A stretch of DNA of 64,000 nt from NCBI GenBank assembly GCA_014695195.1, contig JACJNW010000034.1, positions 124,001 through 188,000 on the forward strand. Direction: 5' to 3'. The translations under genes were made by a program, and so were the position numbers. Positions 17,146-25,999 of the stretch are shown in pieces (within the stretch, counting starts at the first letter, position 1; every line of letters starts with the position of its first letter). Source of the DNA: Cyanobacteria bacterium FACHB-DQ100 (lineage in GTDB: Bacteria; Cyanobacteriota; Cyanobacteriia; Leptolyngbyales; Leptolyngbyaceae). The notes beneath the pieces are model-generated. The model had not been told where the DNA came from and ran no database searches. It was given only the letters and a program-made list of their open reading frames with translations.

Positions 17146-17828
17146 TGACTCGGAATTACAATCATTGAGAAATAAGGAACTTCAGCCGGATTCATTTGAT
17201 CAATCGGCACAACGCGCTGATCGGGCATGGTTGCACGTTCAATGTATTTGGCACGATCGTACAGTCCCAACTGTTTCAGCACACTGACAACTTTATTGAA
17301 GTGCTTACCCAGTTTGATGATTGCAGCAGCATCAGCGACTGATAACCGCGATGCTAACTCTTCTTCAGGAAGAATGGCAGAGACCACCATAAACACATCA
17401 TTGCGGTAAGTTAAAGGCGTTCCTAAAATCGCTGGGCTTGCCATCACACAAGACACACCCGGAATCACCTCAGTTTGAAATCGATCGGACAAGCGATTGT
17501 ACAGATACATAAACGATCCAAAAAAGAATGGATCACCTTCACACAGAACCGCCACATCACGCCCTGCTTCTAGATGTTCTGCCAGCGTTTCTGCGGCTTT
17601 ATCGTAGTAAGGCTGTGCTGATTCTTCGAGCTTAAACGGAAAATACATCGGCACTTCGATTTGTTCGGGTCGGAGATATTCCGCCACGATCGATCGTGCC
17701 AATTTGCGCCCACTATCTGACATCGGGTAAGCCACGACTGAGGACGATCGCAGCACCCGAAACGCTTTCATTGTCAGTAGTTCTGGATCTCCAGGGCCAA
17801 TGCCAATGCCATAAAGCCGACCTGTCAT
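17133..17828 (-). CDS. cobI: Precorrin-2 C20-methyltransferase (CobI/CbiL)
   Basis: The 231-residue protein begins LYGIGIGPGDPELLTMKAFR, the GxGxGxPxLLT SAM-methylase motif, and contains VAVLCEGDPFFFGSFMYLY and VIPGVSCVMASPAILGTPL, which place it with CobI/CbiL. It methylates C20 of precorrin-2, the branch point to B12. It lies 2 bases after cobH. Confidence 0.94.
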   Translation of the reverse strand: MTGRLYGIGIGPGDPELLTMKAFRVLRSSSVVAYPMSDSGRKLARSIVAEYLRPEQIEVPMYFPFKLEESAQPYYDKAAETLAEHLEAGRDVAVLCEGDPFFFGSFMYLYNRLSDRFQTEVIPGVSCVMASPAILGTPLTYRNDVFMVVSAILPEEELASRLSVADAAAIIKLGKHFNKVVSVLKQLGLYDRAKYIERATMPDQRVVPIDQMNPAEVPYFSMIVIPSQWQP

Positions 17829-17830
17829 AT

Positions 17831-18460
17831 TTATATCTCCTCTTGTTTTGCTAAAGCATTTACCGCTGCCGCTGCGATCGCGCTTCCACCCCGCCGCCCG
17901 TGCAGCGTGATAAACGGGACACCCCGACTATTTGCCGCAAGTTCCGCCTTTGACTCTGCGGCCCCGACAAATCCCACCGGAAACCCTAAAATCAGCGCGG
18001 GCTTTGGCGCACCTTCGTCTAACAACTCCAGCAACCGAAACAACGCTGTCGGAGCATTGCCGATCGCTACGACTGCTCCACCCAATATGGGTTTCCAAAG
18101 TTCCAAAGCGGCAGCCGATCGCGTGTTGTTAATCGATCGTGCAAGTTCTGGAACCATCGAATCATTGAGCGTACAGACTACCTGATTATCTACAGGTAAG
18201 CGTTTGCGGGTCACGCCATTTGCCACCATCTGAGCATCACACAGAATCGGAGCACCGAGCGCAAGCGCCGATCGCCCCACTTCCACTGCATCCGGAGAAG
18301 CCTCGATATCTTCAGCCAAATCAGTCATCCCGCAAGCATGAATTAACCGGACTGCGACATGAGCCAGATCAGCAGGTAAGCGATCGAGTCGAGCTTCTGC
18401 GCGAATAATGGCAAAGGATTTGCGGTAGATATCGTCACCGTTACGAATGTAATCAATCAT
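17831..18460 (-). CDS. cobH: Precorrin-8X methylmutase (CobH/CbiC)
   Basis: The 209-residue protein shows the CobH/CbiC features: the VAVRLIHACGMTDLAEDI segment with the catalytic His, ALGAPILCDAQMVANGVTR and IIGNAPTALFRLLE-like and GFPVGFVGAAESKAEL segments. It moves the C11 methyl to C12 to give hydrogenobyrinate. Its start overlaps the cobG stop by 8 bases. Confidence 0.95.
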   Translation of the reverse strand: MIDYIRNGDDIYRKSFAIIRAEARLDRLPADLAHVAVRLIHACGMTDLAEDIEASPDAVEVGRSALALGAPILCDAQMVANGVTRKRLPVDNQVVCTLNDSMVPELARSINNTRSAAALELWKPILGGAVVAIGNAPTALFRLLELLDEGAPKPALILGFPVGFVGAAESKAELAANSRGVPFITLHGRRGGSAIAAAAVNALAKQEEI

Positions 18461-19775
18461 GTAGCGTGTTAATTAACTCTACGATCGTCGAAAGTTCACT
18501 TGCGAGAATCGGACGATCGCTGAGGGGTCGATCGCCTGCAAACAAAGCATAAGCTTCAGAGCCTTGCACAGTTGTTCCCAGCAGAGTAAATTCTGCGGGG
18601 CTGGGTTGAGCGCATCGTTTTGGGCAGCCAGTAACATGAATGTTAACAGGATGGTTTAATTGGTCGATCAAGGTTAATGCGTGGGCTTGAGTGTGAGTTT
18701 CTGAGGCTGCACAGCCTGGTTTTCCAGCACAGGCAACCACTGTAGAATTGATCAAATCGGTGGAAAGCTCAAGCGCTGCGATCGCGTCGAGCACCGTTGC
18801 TGTCTGGTCGATCGCCACGTCGGGAAGCAAAATAGACTGCCAGGGGGTGAGCCGCAATTCTCCAGAACCGTAAGTTTCCGCCAGTTGAATCAAGCCTCGA
18901 AGCTGAGCGATCGTCATCCATCCCAGTTTGAGCGCAATTCCAATATAAGCCCGTCCGGGTTGGCGCTGCGGTTGAATGCCTAAATACTGCGTTAGCTCTG
19001 CTGCACTTCGTGTTCGAGCAGGCGAAATCGAAGCATCTGAATCATGCTCAAACTGAAACGGAACGCGCTCAAGATACGATTCAATCCCCCAATCTTTTAA
19101 TAAATCACGCAGACGCGGCTTTTTCTGACTTTGGGACTGCTGCACATAAGCGAGATACGGTTGCGTCAGCGCTGAGATTGCTGCCACACAATCTGACTTT
19201 TTGATTAGCACACCTGTCTCATAGAATCGCCGATTGCTCCCCAGCGTCAACTTAAATCGATCGTCTGTCACGGCTGAAAGTTGAATTTCATTGTACCGAT
19301 GCTGCCAAGCTGATTTGGATCTCGCCCCAATCCCGATCGCTCCACCACCATCAATTCCAATACTAAATTTAGGCGGCAGTCCGATCAATTCGGGCGTGTT
19401 CTGAAGATCAGTATCAATTGCCTGAACTAGCGATCGCACATCGATTAACTCTGCTGGATCAATTCCTGCCGTTGGGCTTGCCATGATATTTCTGAGGTGA
19501 TCCAGGTGTGGATTCTGAGATGCAAGTCCGACCGATTGCAGCGTGCTAAACACTTCGGGACTTGGAATCGATCGCAGCGCTCGAAACTGAAGATTCGCGC
19601 GGTTCGTCACTTGAACCCTGGAAGTCTGCCAGCGATCGGCAATTTCGACGATCGCAATTGCTTGATCACGACTTATACAACCGCCCGGAACGCGAATCCG
19701 AATCAACGTTCCGTCTTGAGCAGCGGTGCCATAAAACAAGCCTGGACAGGGATTTGATGCAGCCAACCAACTCAT
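18453..19775 (-). CDS. cobG: Precorrin-3B synthase-like protein (CobG), sirohaem/Fe-S type
   Basis: The 440-residue product belongs to the nitrite/sulphite reductase fold: two ferredoxin-like halves, a VQVTNRANLQFRAL segment, and a C-terminal cluster motif CAGKPGC followed by CPKRC that would bind a 4Fe-4S cluster next to sirohaem. CobG uses O2 to make precorrin-3B in the aerobic B12 route. It is the first gene after the cobalamin riboswitch. The ATG at 19775 is preceded by GAGAAGGGG, a ribosome-binding site that can be masked in a local hairpin. Confidence 0.88.
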   Translation of the reverse strand: MSWLAASNPCPGLFYGTAAQDGTLIRIRVPGGCISRDQAIAIVEIADRWQTSRVQVTNRANLQFRALRSIPSPEVFSTLQSVGLASQNPHLDHLRNIMASPTAGIDPAELIDVRSLVQAIDTDLQNTPELIGLPPKFSIGIDGGGAIGIGARSKSAWQHRYNEIQLSAVTDDRFKLTLGSNRRFYETGVLIKKSDCVAAISALTQPYLAYVQQSQSQKKPRLRDLLKDWGIESYLERVPFQFEHDSDASISPARTRSAAELTQYLGIQPQRQPGRAYIGIALKLGWMTIAQLRGLIQLAETYGSGELRLTPWQSILLPDVAIDQTATVLDAIAALELSTDLINSTVVACAGKPGCAASETHTQAHALTLIDQLNHPVNIHVTGCPKRCAQPSPAEFTLLGTTVQGSEAYALFAGDRPLSDRPILASELSTIVELINTLHD

Positions 19776-19784
19776 GAATATGCC

Positions 19785-19925
19785 CCTTCTCCGTGGGTCG
19801 CAGAGAATTAAACAGACTGCTCAAGACTGGCATTCTGACTCGAACCCTTGTTCATCACAGTTGCGCCACAGTGCCGGAATCTGACCGGACTTTCCCAATC
19901 CTAAGCCAATGCAGCATATCACACT
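19785..19925 (-). promoter_or_regulatory. Cobalamin (B12) riboswitch upstream of cobG
   Basis: On the minus strand the DNA contains the conserved order of B12-riboswitch blocks: TTGGGAAAGTCCGGTCAGATT, then CCGGCACTGTGGCGCAACTG, then the B12 box GAGTCAGAATGCCAGTC at 19841-19825. This is followed by TTCTC...GAGAA pairing that covers part of the GAGAAGGGG ribosome-binding site, which suggests control of translation rather than termination. When adenosylcobalamin is bound, the cob operon should be off. Confidence 0.93.
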
Positions 19926-20589
19926 CAATTCACTCGCATTCTGATCGTTACCTCTTTCTTAAGAAAACTGAAAATTGACAAATTTAGAAGTTTTTACAGA
20001 TTGTAACGATCGCGATCGTTGTTTTTCAATTCATAGTTGCGTTCATTTGTAAACTCTCTACTCAGCGATCCCAATTTCTAACTCTTGCTAGAGGAGTACA
20101 GCGATTCTGCTGGGGATACTTATTGTAGGGCGCAATCAAAAAGTGACGCTAAAAACAGGTTTCTTGTTTCGTCACCTTCAAAAAGCCTGATTTGTAATAA
20201 GTGAGTTTGCTATGTGTTTCTCTCTGATCCCCATCCCGTTTTTGCACTTCTAGTTCGCCTTTGTACAGCTCTAAACAATTATTTTTCACGGTTTAGAGCG
20301 ATCCCCGAAATCTAAAATCAATATGAAACTCCATTTTCGCAATTGATTGCTAGAAGCGAGATATAGCAACGATTTTCAAGGTTTTTATAAACACACATTC
20401 CTGCGAACCTGCTTAACAATAAGAATCAGAAACACAGTAGTTGTGAACCCCGGTTAATCGTTCTAATCGGTATTGAGTATAGGCAACTTACTCAATATTT
20501 CTTAATTGATTTCACTCAGTAACAAACCAAAATACTTCATAAGAAGTAGTCCTGCTGTTTCACATTCGCACTCTAACCTGTCCGAGAAC
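19926..20589. other. Long intergenic region upstream of the cob operon
   Basis: About 660 bases without a recognisable gene. A perfect 16-base palindrome AACGATCGCGATCGTT at 20005-20020 is followed by GTTTTT and could fold as a hairpin; it also carries the HIP1-like core. The remainder is AT-rich and should include the cob promoter and the promoter for the gene starting at 20590. Confidence 0.4.
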
Positions 20590-20895
20590 ATGAACAATAA
20601 CGATGCCTTGACCTCAATCTGTCGCCACTGTCGATTCTATTCTCCTGAAGGACGGCGCGGTGGACACTGTAATCAACTCAATGTCGCCGTTCAAAGTACC
20701 TGGAAATCTTGTTCTCTGGCAACTCCAATTTTTGAACCAGAATGGGAAGTCGCCCCCTGGCATCCTGAAGTAGCATTTGCCCGATCGCGCAGCACGACCA
20801 GCGCTGGCGGAAACTCATTTACCAGCGCCTTTCCTTGTGTCATTGAGTCTGGGGCAATGCTTTCAGAGTTGGAAGTTACGGCTTCTTCGCTCTAG
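20590..20895 (+). CDS. Small cysteine-rich cyanobacterial protein
   Basis: About 101 residues from the ATG at 20590 (MNNNDALTSICRHCRFY). Residues 10-45 contain CRHCRFYSPEGRRGGHC and a later WKSC, a four-cysteine arrangement (CxxC...C...C) that could bind zinc or a cluster. The remainder, with SLATPIFEPEWEV, is low in complexity toward the C-terminus. I recognise the pattern as a conserved cyanobacterial small protein but know no function. It is followed by a strong terminator. Confidence 0.7.
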   Translation: MNNNDALTSICRHCRFYSPEGRRGGHCNQLNVAVQSTWKSCSLATPIFEPEWEVAPWHPEVAFARSRSTTSAGGNSFTSAFPCVIESGAMLSELEVTASSL

Positions 20896-20926
20896 GCGTT
20901 AAGCAAAGCGTTAAGCAAAATCGGGC

Positions 20927-20958
20927 ATCGCATCCTTGATATGAGGATGCGATTTTTT
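20927..20958 (+). terminator. Intrinsic terminator after the cysteine-rich gene
   Basis: The stem ATCGCATCCT / AGGATGCGAT with a seven-base loop is followed directly by TTTTTT. It lies 31 bases after the stop at 20895, a textbook rho-independent terminator. Confidence 0.92.
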
Positions 20959-21032
20959 CATGCAAAAGCGTCGAAATCAAGCTGACCTCGACATTCAATC
21001 GAATTCTGTTGGGGCTTCAGAGTTGCGAATCG

Positions 21033-21455
21033 CTAAGGATTTTGAGCGGGAGCCGCTTGCTTGGGGGACTCTGCACCATCTAACACAATCAAGCGCTGAT
21101 TCGGGTCTGCACGATTCGTTTGCTCCTGAACGATCGCGGTTGCCTGCTGCGGATCGAAATAGCGGTTAAAGTCTGCTTTCAAGCGAGTCACTCGCGTCTC
21201 AGCGATCTGGACTTCCGCTTGAATTTCTTTGAGTTTTGTCTGCTGGCTGATGCTCTGAGGAATAAGCTGCACCAATGCCGCGATCGCGGCGCTAGAAATG
21301 ACAGCATTTACACCCAGTTTCGCGATCGCTTCAGCCGCTAAAATACGATGGCTGCTGGCTGACTGCTCAGGCTGCGGACGGGCGCGACGTGCAGACTGTC
21401 GAGCGCGACGAGGCTTGGGAGATTCAGGCGGCTGTGGAAGAGGAAGTGCATTCAT
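21033..21455 (-). CDS. Slr1601-like cyanobacterial membrane protein
   Basis: About 140 residues from the ATG at 21455 (MNALPLPQPPESPKPRR). An Arg/Pro-rich N-terminus precedes one hydrophobic helix (LGVNAVISSAAIAALVQLI, about residues 47-66), then a coiled coil and the segment RLKADFNRYFDPQQATAIVQ and DPNQRLIVL. This order is what I recall of the Slr1601 family of putative cell-division proteins; that name is from memory and function is unproven. It would be a single-pass inner-membrane protein. Confidence 0.7.
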   Translation of the reverse strand: MNALPLPQPPESPKPRRARQSARRARPQPEQSASSHRILAAEAIAKLGVNAVISSAAIAALVQLIPQSISQQTKLKEIQAEVQIAETRVTRLKADFNRYFDPQQATAIVQEQTNRADPNQRLIVLDGAESPKQAAPAQNP

Positions 21456-22007
21456 GGGTTCGTTAACGTGTGATAGCAGATAGCAAAAGAAAGTCACTCA
21501 AGCACAAAAAACTTTCATCCAGAAGTATTCACGATTAGGCTTCACTTTTAACGTGAATCCCTGTAACTTAACTGAATTCGATGTTCTTGGATAAGAGACT
21601 GACCAAAATATCTCACCGATTCAACGGGAAGAATATCAAACTTTAATTCATCAAAGGATTGACTCTCAAAATTTGATTATCAGTAGAGCTTATTCAAGAT
21701 TACAAATCTGGCACCCAAAATCAAGAAGTACGAGTGAACTAAGCACAGTTACAACAAAAAAGAACTGAAAACTGAGAGAAAAGATTTGAATTTTTTCGCA
21801 GTTTTGAATGGCGCTTTTTTGTGCTTTTCGATCGCGATATGTTCGCCTACCTGCTTGGAAAGAACCCATTTAGGCAGGAAACTCGCCTAGATAGTTTACT
21901 AGCTGAATCGAAAAATGAGCACTGAATTGACAGTTTTCTTTTAACGATTTGCTTGTTCACCATCAAGGCGAGTTTCTTACTTTGGTCGGAACCTACTGAT
22001 TCGGAAC
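21456..22007. other. Intergenic region between the Slr1601-like gene and psaM
   Basis: About 550 bases, AT-rich. An 11-base inverted pair built on GGCGAGTTTC lies at about 21879-21889 and 21966-21976. A 28-codon open frame from about 21839 has no ribosome-binding site and is not supported. I see no other gene. Confidence 0.4.
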
Positions 22008-22103
22008 CTACTTATACAGTTCAGTGGCTAACCGAAATGCGAGGACTCCCGGAATGAGAGCCACGACCAGTGCAACCAGAACTTGAGTATCGGATAAAGA
22101 CAT
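22008..22103 (-). CDS. psaM: Photosystem I reaction centre subunit XII (PsaM)
   Basis: The minus strand from the ATG at 22103 encodes 31 residues: MSLSDTQVLVALVVALIPGV then LAFRLATELYK and a TAG stop. The length, the S/T-D-T-Q start and the FRLATELYK end are diagnostic of PsaM, a one-helix subunit at the PSI trimer interface. The gene stands alone; its right-hand neighbour is the antiporter on the same strand, ending 101 bases upstream. Confidence 0.95.
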   Translation of the reverse strand: MSLSDTQVLVALVVALIPGVLAFRLATELYK

Positions 22104-22204
22104 TGTGTGAAAACTCCTTATCTCAGGGTATCGTTCCTCAATGTGAACGAAAATGCACATTTCGGGAAGTAGTTCGTAACAAGATGCAACAGAGCGTGTC
22201 CCGA

Positions 22205-23479
22205 TTAAGCTTCGTGCTGGGCGGGATGTTGCTCTAAAGTTGGGTTGTGTTCGACGTGACGCTCGTACCAGCGCATTAGGGGGGTTGAAGTTACGCCATG
22301 CAGCAGGACGGAAATGACAATCGTCCAAAAGGTAATCCAGGCGATTTGTTCACCCGTTTCACCCTTCAGTCCATGACCGAACGTGTAGGCGAGATAGTAA
22401 ATCGAGCCGACTCCGCGAATTCCGAACCAGCCATAAAGCCAGCGCGTTGCGGGATGAGCCTTTAAGCCGATCGTGCTAATCCAAGTTCCTAATGGGCGAA
22501 TCACAAAGATTAAGCTAAAGGCAATTAGAAACGCATCGCCCGCATATTTCAGCATCGGTTGGAATCGCAGCATCGAGCCGAGCAGGAGAATGGTTCCGAT
22601 TTCTGATAGTTTTTCTAACCGTTCGATGAAGTGGAGTTGATTTTTTGTGTACTCGGTATTCCGTCGCCTTCGCATAGCGATTCCTGCAATAAAGACCGCT
22701 AAAAAGCCATATCCGTTGATTAACTCAGTCACGGCATAGGTGATGAGAATGGCACTGAGAGCGACGAAATCTTCCATCAAATCATCGGGAGTCCGAAAGC
22801 GTTCGAGTTTTTTATCAATCCATTTGATCGCTTTTGCGACCAAAAAACCAGCCGCTAATCCGGCAAAAATTGCCCACACCACATCGATCATGAGCCATTC
22901 TCGAAACCAACTGCGCCAATTGCCTTTTTCGATCGAGTGAATACCAAAGTAGACAAACGGAAATGCCAGCGCATCATTTAATCCACCTTCGGAAGTGATA
23001 CCAAATCTCAATTCATCGCGATCGTGGGGGTCTTCGAGCTGTACTTCTGCGGCGAGAACCGGGTCAGTCGGGGCAAGAATTGCACCTAAAAGAATGGCTA
23101 ATCCCCAGTCCAATTTGAGAATAAAATGCGCGATCGCAGCAATTGAAAAAATCGTGATCGGCATTAATAAACCGATTAATCGCGTGGTCGATCGCCAAGC
23201 CCAAAATTGCATTGGACGATTCATTTTGAGTCCGCAGCTAAAGAGCGAAATCAAGACAACTATTTCCGTCACTCGCTCTAAAAAATTTGCGTCTGGGCGA
23301 GCCTGAACCAGATTAAAACCATACGGGCTTAAAATGATACCAACAAGTAGATAAATTAGTGCATAGGAGAGCGGTAAGCGGGCGATCCATCCTGCTCCCA
23401 GCGTTACCATTAGTAGCAGTAAGCCGATGACTAATAAATCAAGAATATAAACATCCACAGGTGCTTTCCCACATTGCAT
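22205..23479 (-). CDS. Cation:proton antiporter (CPA1/NhaP type)
   Basis: The 424-residue protein has about twelve membrane segments and the NhaP/CPA1 core: AILLGAILAPTDPVLAAEVQ with the TDP motif and SEGGLNDALAFPFVYFG with the conserved N-D ion-binding pair, followed by FGIRGVGSIYYLAY. It should exchange Na+ (or K+) for H+ across the plasma or thylakoid membrane. The ATG at 23479 is open; a GTG at 23458 with GGGAAAG upstream is an equally good start. Downstream on the same strand is psaM. Confidence 0.9.
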   Translation of the reverse strand: MQCGKAPVDVYILDLLVIGLLLLMVTLGAGWIARLPLSYALIYLLVGIILSPYGFNLVQARPDANFLERVTEIVVLISLFSCGLKMNRPMQFWAWRSTTRLIGLLMPITIFSIAAIAHFILKLDWGLAILLGAILAPTDPVLAAEVQLEDPHDRDELRFGITSEGGLNDALAFPFVYFGIHSIEKGNWRSWFREWLMIDVVWAIFAGLAAGFLVAKAIKWIDKKLERFRTPDDLMEDFVALSAILITYAVTELINGYGFLAVFIAGIAMRRRRNTEYTKNQLHFIERLEKLSEIGTILLLGSMLRFQPMLKYAGDAFLIAFSLIFVIRPLGTWISTIGLKAHPATRWLYGWFGIRGVGSIYYLAYTFGHGLKGETGEQIAWITFWTIVISVLLHGVTSTPLMRWYERHVEHNPTLEQHPAQHEA

Positions 23480-23545
23480 TCGTCTTTACTCTAATGGGGC
23501 ATCTGGTTATGTCCTATTCGTCTGCTGATAGATTCGCCGTCTTTC

Positions 23546-24580
23546 TCAGGGCTTAGGGATATAGCCCCATTTATCGTTAAGTTTGACTCGCGCTAATCCT
23601 TCGTGAAATGCGCCTGCCTCTTCAAACTGAGGCGCGATCGCAATCTTTCCGGTTGGGTTGATGTAGCCCCACTTGTCCCCAATTTTGACGGGGGCAAATC
23701 CTTCTTGAAAGCTTGCAGCAAATTCGTATTTTGGCTCGATTACAAATTTGCCGAATTTATCAATGTAGCCCCATTTTTGATTGCTTTGAGCTAAGGCTAA
23801 ACCGTTAGAGAAATCAGAGGCGAATGAATACTGAGGTGCGATCGCAACTTTTCCCCTGGAATCGACATATCCCCAACGCTCACCAACTCGGACGCGCCCC
23901 ATTGCATCGGAAAGATTAAACGCGCCATCAAATTGAGGTTGGGCGACAAATTGACCGTTTTGGTTGATGTAGCCCCATTTTTGACCGATTCGAGCCGCCG
24001 CTAATCCCCCAGAAAATCGCCAAGCATCATCGAATTTTGGCTCAATTTTGATCTGTCCAGTTGGGTCAATGTAGCCATATTTTGCGCCCAATTTTACGGC
24101 TGCGAGTCCTTGAGAGAATCCGGAGGTCAGTTCAAATTTCGGCGGGATCACTACCTCACCTGTAGGTTTAATAAATCCGTAGCGTCGATCGACGCGAATG
24201 GCAGCCAGTCCTTCTTGAAATTTTGACACCTGCTCAAATTTTGGCTCGATCGCGAACTCACCCTGCCGATTCAAATAACCAAATAAACCGCCGAGTTTGA
24301 CGATCGCTAATCCTTCAGAAAACGGTGCGTAGGCTTCAAGCTCGATTTTTGGCGTAACGGTTAATCTCCCAGCGTGATCGATGTAGCGAAATTCTCGTCC
24401 GAACTGCACTAACGCTGCACCTTCAGCGAAGTCACTTGCGCTGTCAAACTGATTTTCGATCGCAAGTGGAGTGGGTGTGACAGCGATAGCGCGTTGTGCG
24501 ATTGCAATTCTCGGAGGAGCCGTGCAAGCTCCGATCGTTACCAAGCTGAGAGCCGCAAGCAAAAAGAGGCGAAACATCAT
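23546..24580 (-). CDS. WG-repeat lipoprotein
   Basis: The 344-residue protein starts with a signal peptide ending VTIGAC, a plausible lipobox, and is then built almost entirely of about eight WG-type repeats of 34-36 residues, with the pattern KWGYINPTGK...IAPQFEEA...F.EGLA.VK. WG repeats are thought to form a beta-propeller or beta-roll for protein or ligand binding; no enzymatic site is visible. Expected location is the outer face of a membrane. The TIGAC site is weakly supported because the -3 residue is Ile. Confidence 0.9.
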   Translation of the reverse strand: MMFRLFLLAALSLVTIGACTAPPRIAIAQRAIAVTPTPLAIENQFDSASDFAEGAALVQFGREFRYIDHAGRLTVTPKIELEAYAPFSEGLAIVKLGGLFGYLNRQGEFAIEPKFEQVSKFQEGLAAIRVDRRYGFIKPTGEVVIPPKFELTSGFSQGLAAVKLGAKYGYIDPTGQIKIEPKFDDAWRFSGGLAAARIGQKWGYINQNGQFVAQPQFDGAFNLSDAMGRVRVGERWGYVDSRGKVAIAPQYSFASDFSNGLALAQSNQKWGYIDKFGKFVIEPKYEFAASFQEGFAPVKIGDKWGYINPTGKIAIAPQFEEAGAFHEGLARVKLNDKWGYIPKP

Positions 24581-24787
24581 CGAAATATCAGTAACACATA
24601 TGCTTAAGTGTAACGAGGAACAACAGTTTGAACATTAAAACTAGGTGAAAGTCGATCGTCGCTAAACTAAAACTATTGCCGCGATCAAGTATTGCGACGG
24701 GGATTGTATTCAAGCCTCGATCTAGTGGCTATGCCGTAAAGTAGTTGCGCTTTATCTGAAGTAGCAAATTTAATATCGCTAACTAGG

Positions 24788-25999
24788 ATGTTCGTGATAT
24801 TGGAAATGCCTAAAGTTGCTTTGATTGCTGGAACTTATTTACCCGATCGCTGTGGGGTGGCTCACTATACGGCACGACTGCGATCGGAACTGTCGATCGA
24901 TACTATTGTTTTAACGACAACTGAAGCCGCCAAACTTGCCAACGATCCAAGCGTCTTAGGCGTTGTAGAGGACTGGAATTTACAGAATCTACCTGCATTG
25001 GTGCAAGCGATTCATCAAACGCAGGCGGATCTCTTGCACATTCAACACGCAGCAGGAACTTATGGATTCGATCGAGCCATCTTTCTGTTACCGATCGTAC
25101 TTCGGGCTACAGGATGGCATAAACCGATCATCACCACTGCCCACGAATATGGCTGGTGGGAATGGCAACCGAAATGGATTCCATCTGCATTGTTAGAAGG
25201 CTTGAAACAGTGGGGTCAACAGCAGCAATGGTGGGATCGTGAAGATGGTTTTTTGCTAACTCAAAGTGCTGCAATTATCGCAACGAATGATGAGGCTGAA
25301 AAAGTAATTGTCGATCGTCTCCCCGATGCACAAGTACATCGAATTCCAATCGGCGCAAATATTGATGTGACTGCGTGTAAGACTGCAAGACAAAAGCTAT
25401 TAGAGAACTGTGGTTGGTCTGAGGATGTGATTGCGATCGCGTTCTTCGGATTTTTGCATCCGGTGAAAGGTTTGGAAACATTGCTCAAGGCTTTTCAGAT
25501 CGTAGTGCAGCAGCAACCTCAAGCACGATTGATTTTAATAGGTGGGGTTGAAAGCCTAGCGTTGCGTGGAGCAGAGGCTAAACAGTATTGGAACAAGCTA
25601 GAAAGCATGATTTCTGAGCTGCAACTCAATGGTAGAGTTCACATGACAGGCTATGTTCCGGGGGAGGTTGCTTCTGTTTATCTATCGGGTGCTGATATCG
25701 GAGTGCTACCGTTTAATCATGGTGTGACCTTGAAAAGCGGTTCATTACTAGCATTAATGGCACATCAATTACCTGTGATTGCAACTCGATCGGCGGATTC
25801 AACCTTAACTAGCCTAGTTAAACAGATTCCGTCGCGTAATTCTGATGCACTAATTCATGCACTGTTAGAGCTAATTGAAGATTCATCAGAGCGATTTCGC
25901 TTAGCTCAACAAGGATATCAATTCGTGCAGCAGTTCAACTGGAAAACGATCGCCGAAGCTCATCTTGCAATCTATCGATCGGTGTTGTCTCATGCTTAA
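24788..25999 (+). CDS. Glycosyltransferase family 4 (first of a pair)
   Basis: About 403 residues; starts at 24788 or, more likely by homology, at the ATG at 24806 (MPKVALIAGTYLPDRCGVAH). It is a GT-B enzyme: an N-terminal Rossmann domain with HIQHAAGTYG and a C-terminal domain with FFGFLHPVKGLETLLKAF and the nucleotide-sugar site around VLPFNHGVTLKSGSLLALMA. The donor and acceptor are not predictable. Its stop overlaps the start of the next glycosyltransferase by 8 bases, so the two form an operon that may build a surface or exported glycan. Confidence 0.88.
   Translation: MFVILEMPKVALIAGTYLPDRCGVAHYTARLRSELSIDTIVLTTTEAAKLANDPSVLGVVEDWNLQNLPALVQAIHQTQADLLHIQHAAGTYGFDRAIFLLPIVLRATGWHKPIITTAHEYGWWEWQPKWIPSALLEGLKQWGQQQQWWDREDGFLLTQSAAIIATNDEAEKVIVDRLPDAQVHRIPIGANIDVTACKTARQKLLENCGWSEDVIAIAFFGFLHPVKGLETLLKAFQIVVQQQPQARLILIGGVESLALRGAEAKQYWNKLESMISELQLNGRVHMTGYVPGEVASVYLSGADIGVLPFNHGVTLKSGSLLALMAHQLPVIATRSADSTLTSLVKQIPSRNSDALIHALLELIEDSSERFRLAQQGYQFVQQFNWKTIAEAHLAIYRSVLSHA

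Noticed and set aside
21839-21925. 28-codon open frame near psaM as a second photosystem gene
   Set aside because: No ribosome-binding site, no hydrophobic helix, no match to known small photosystem subunits.
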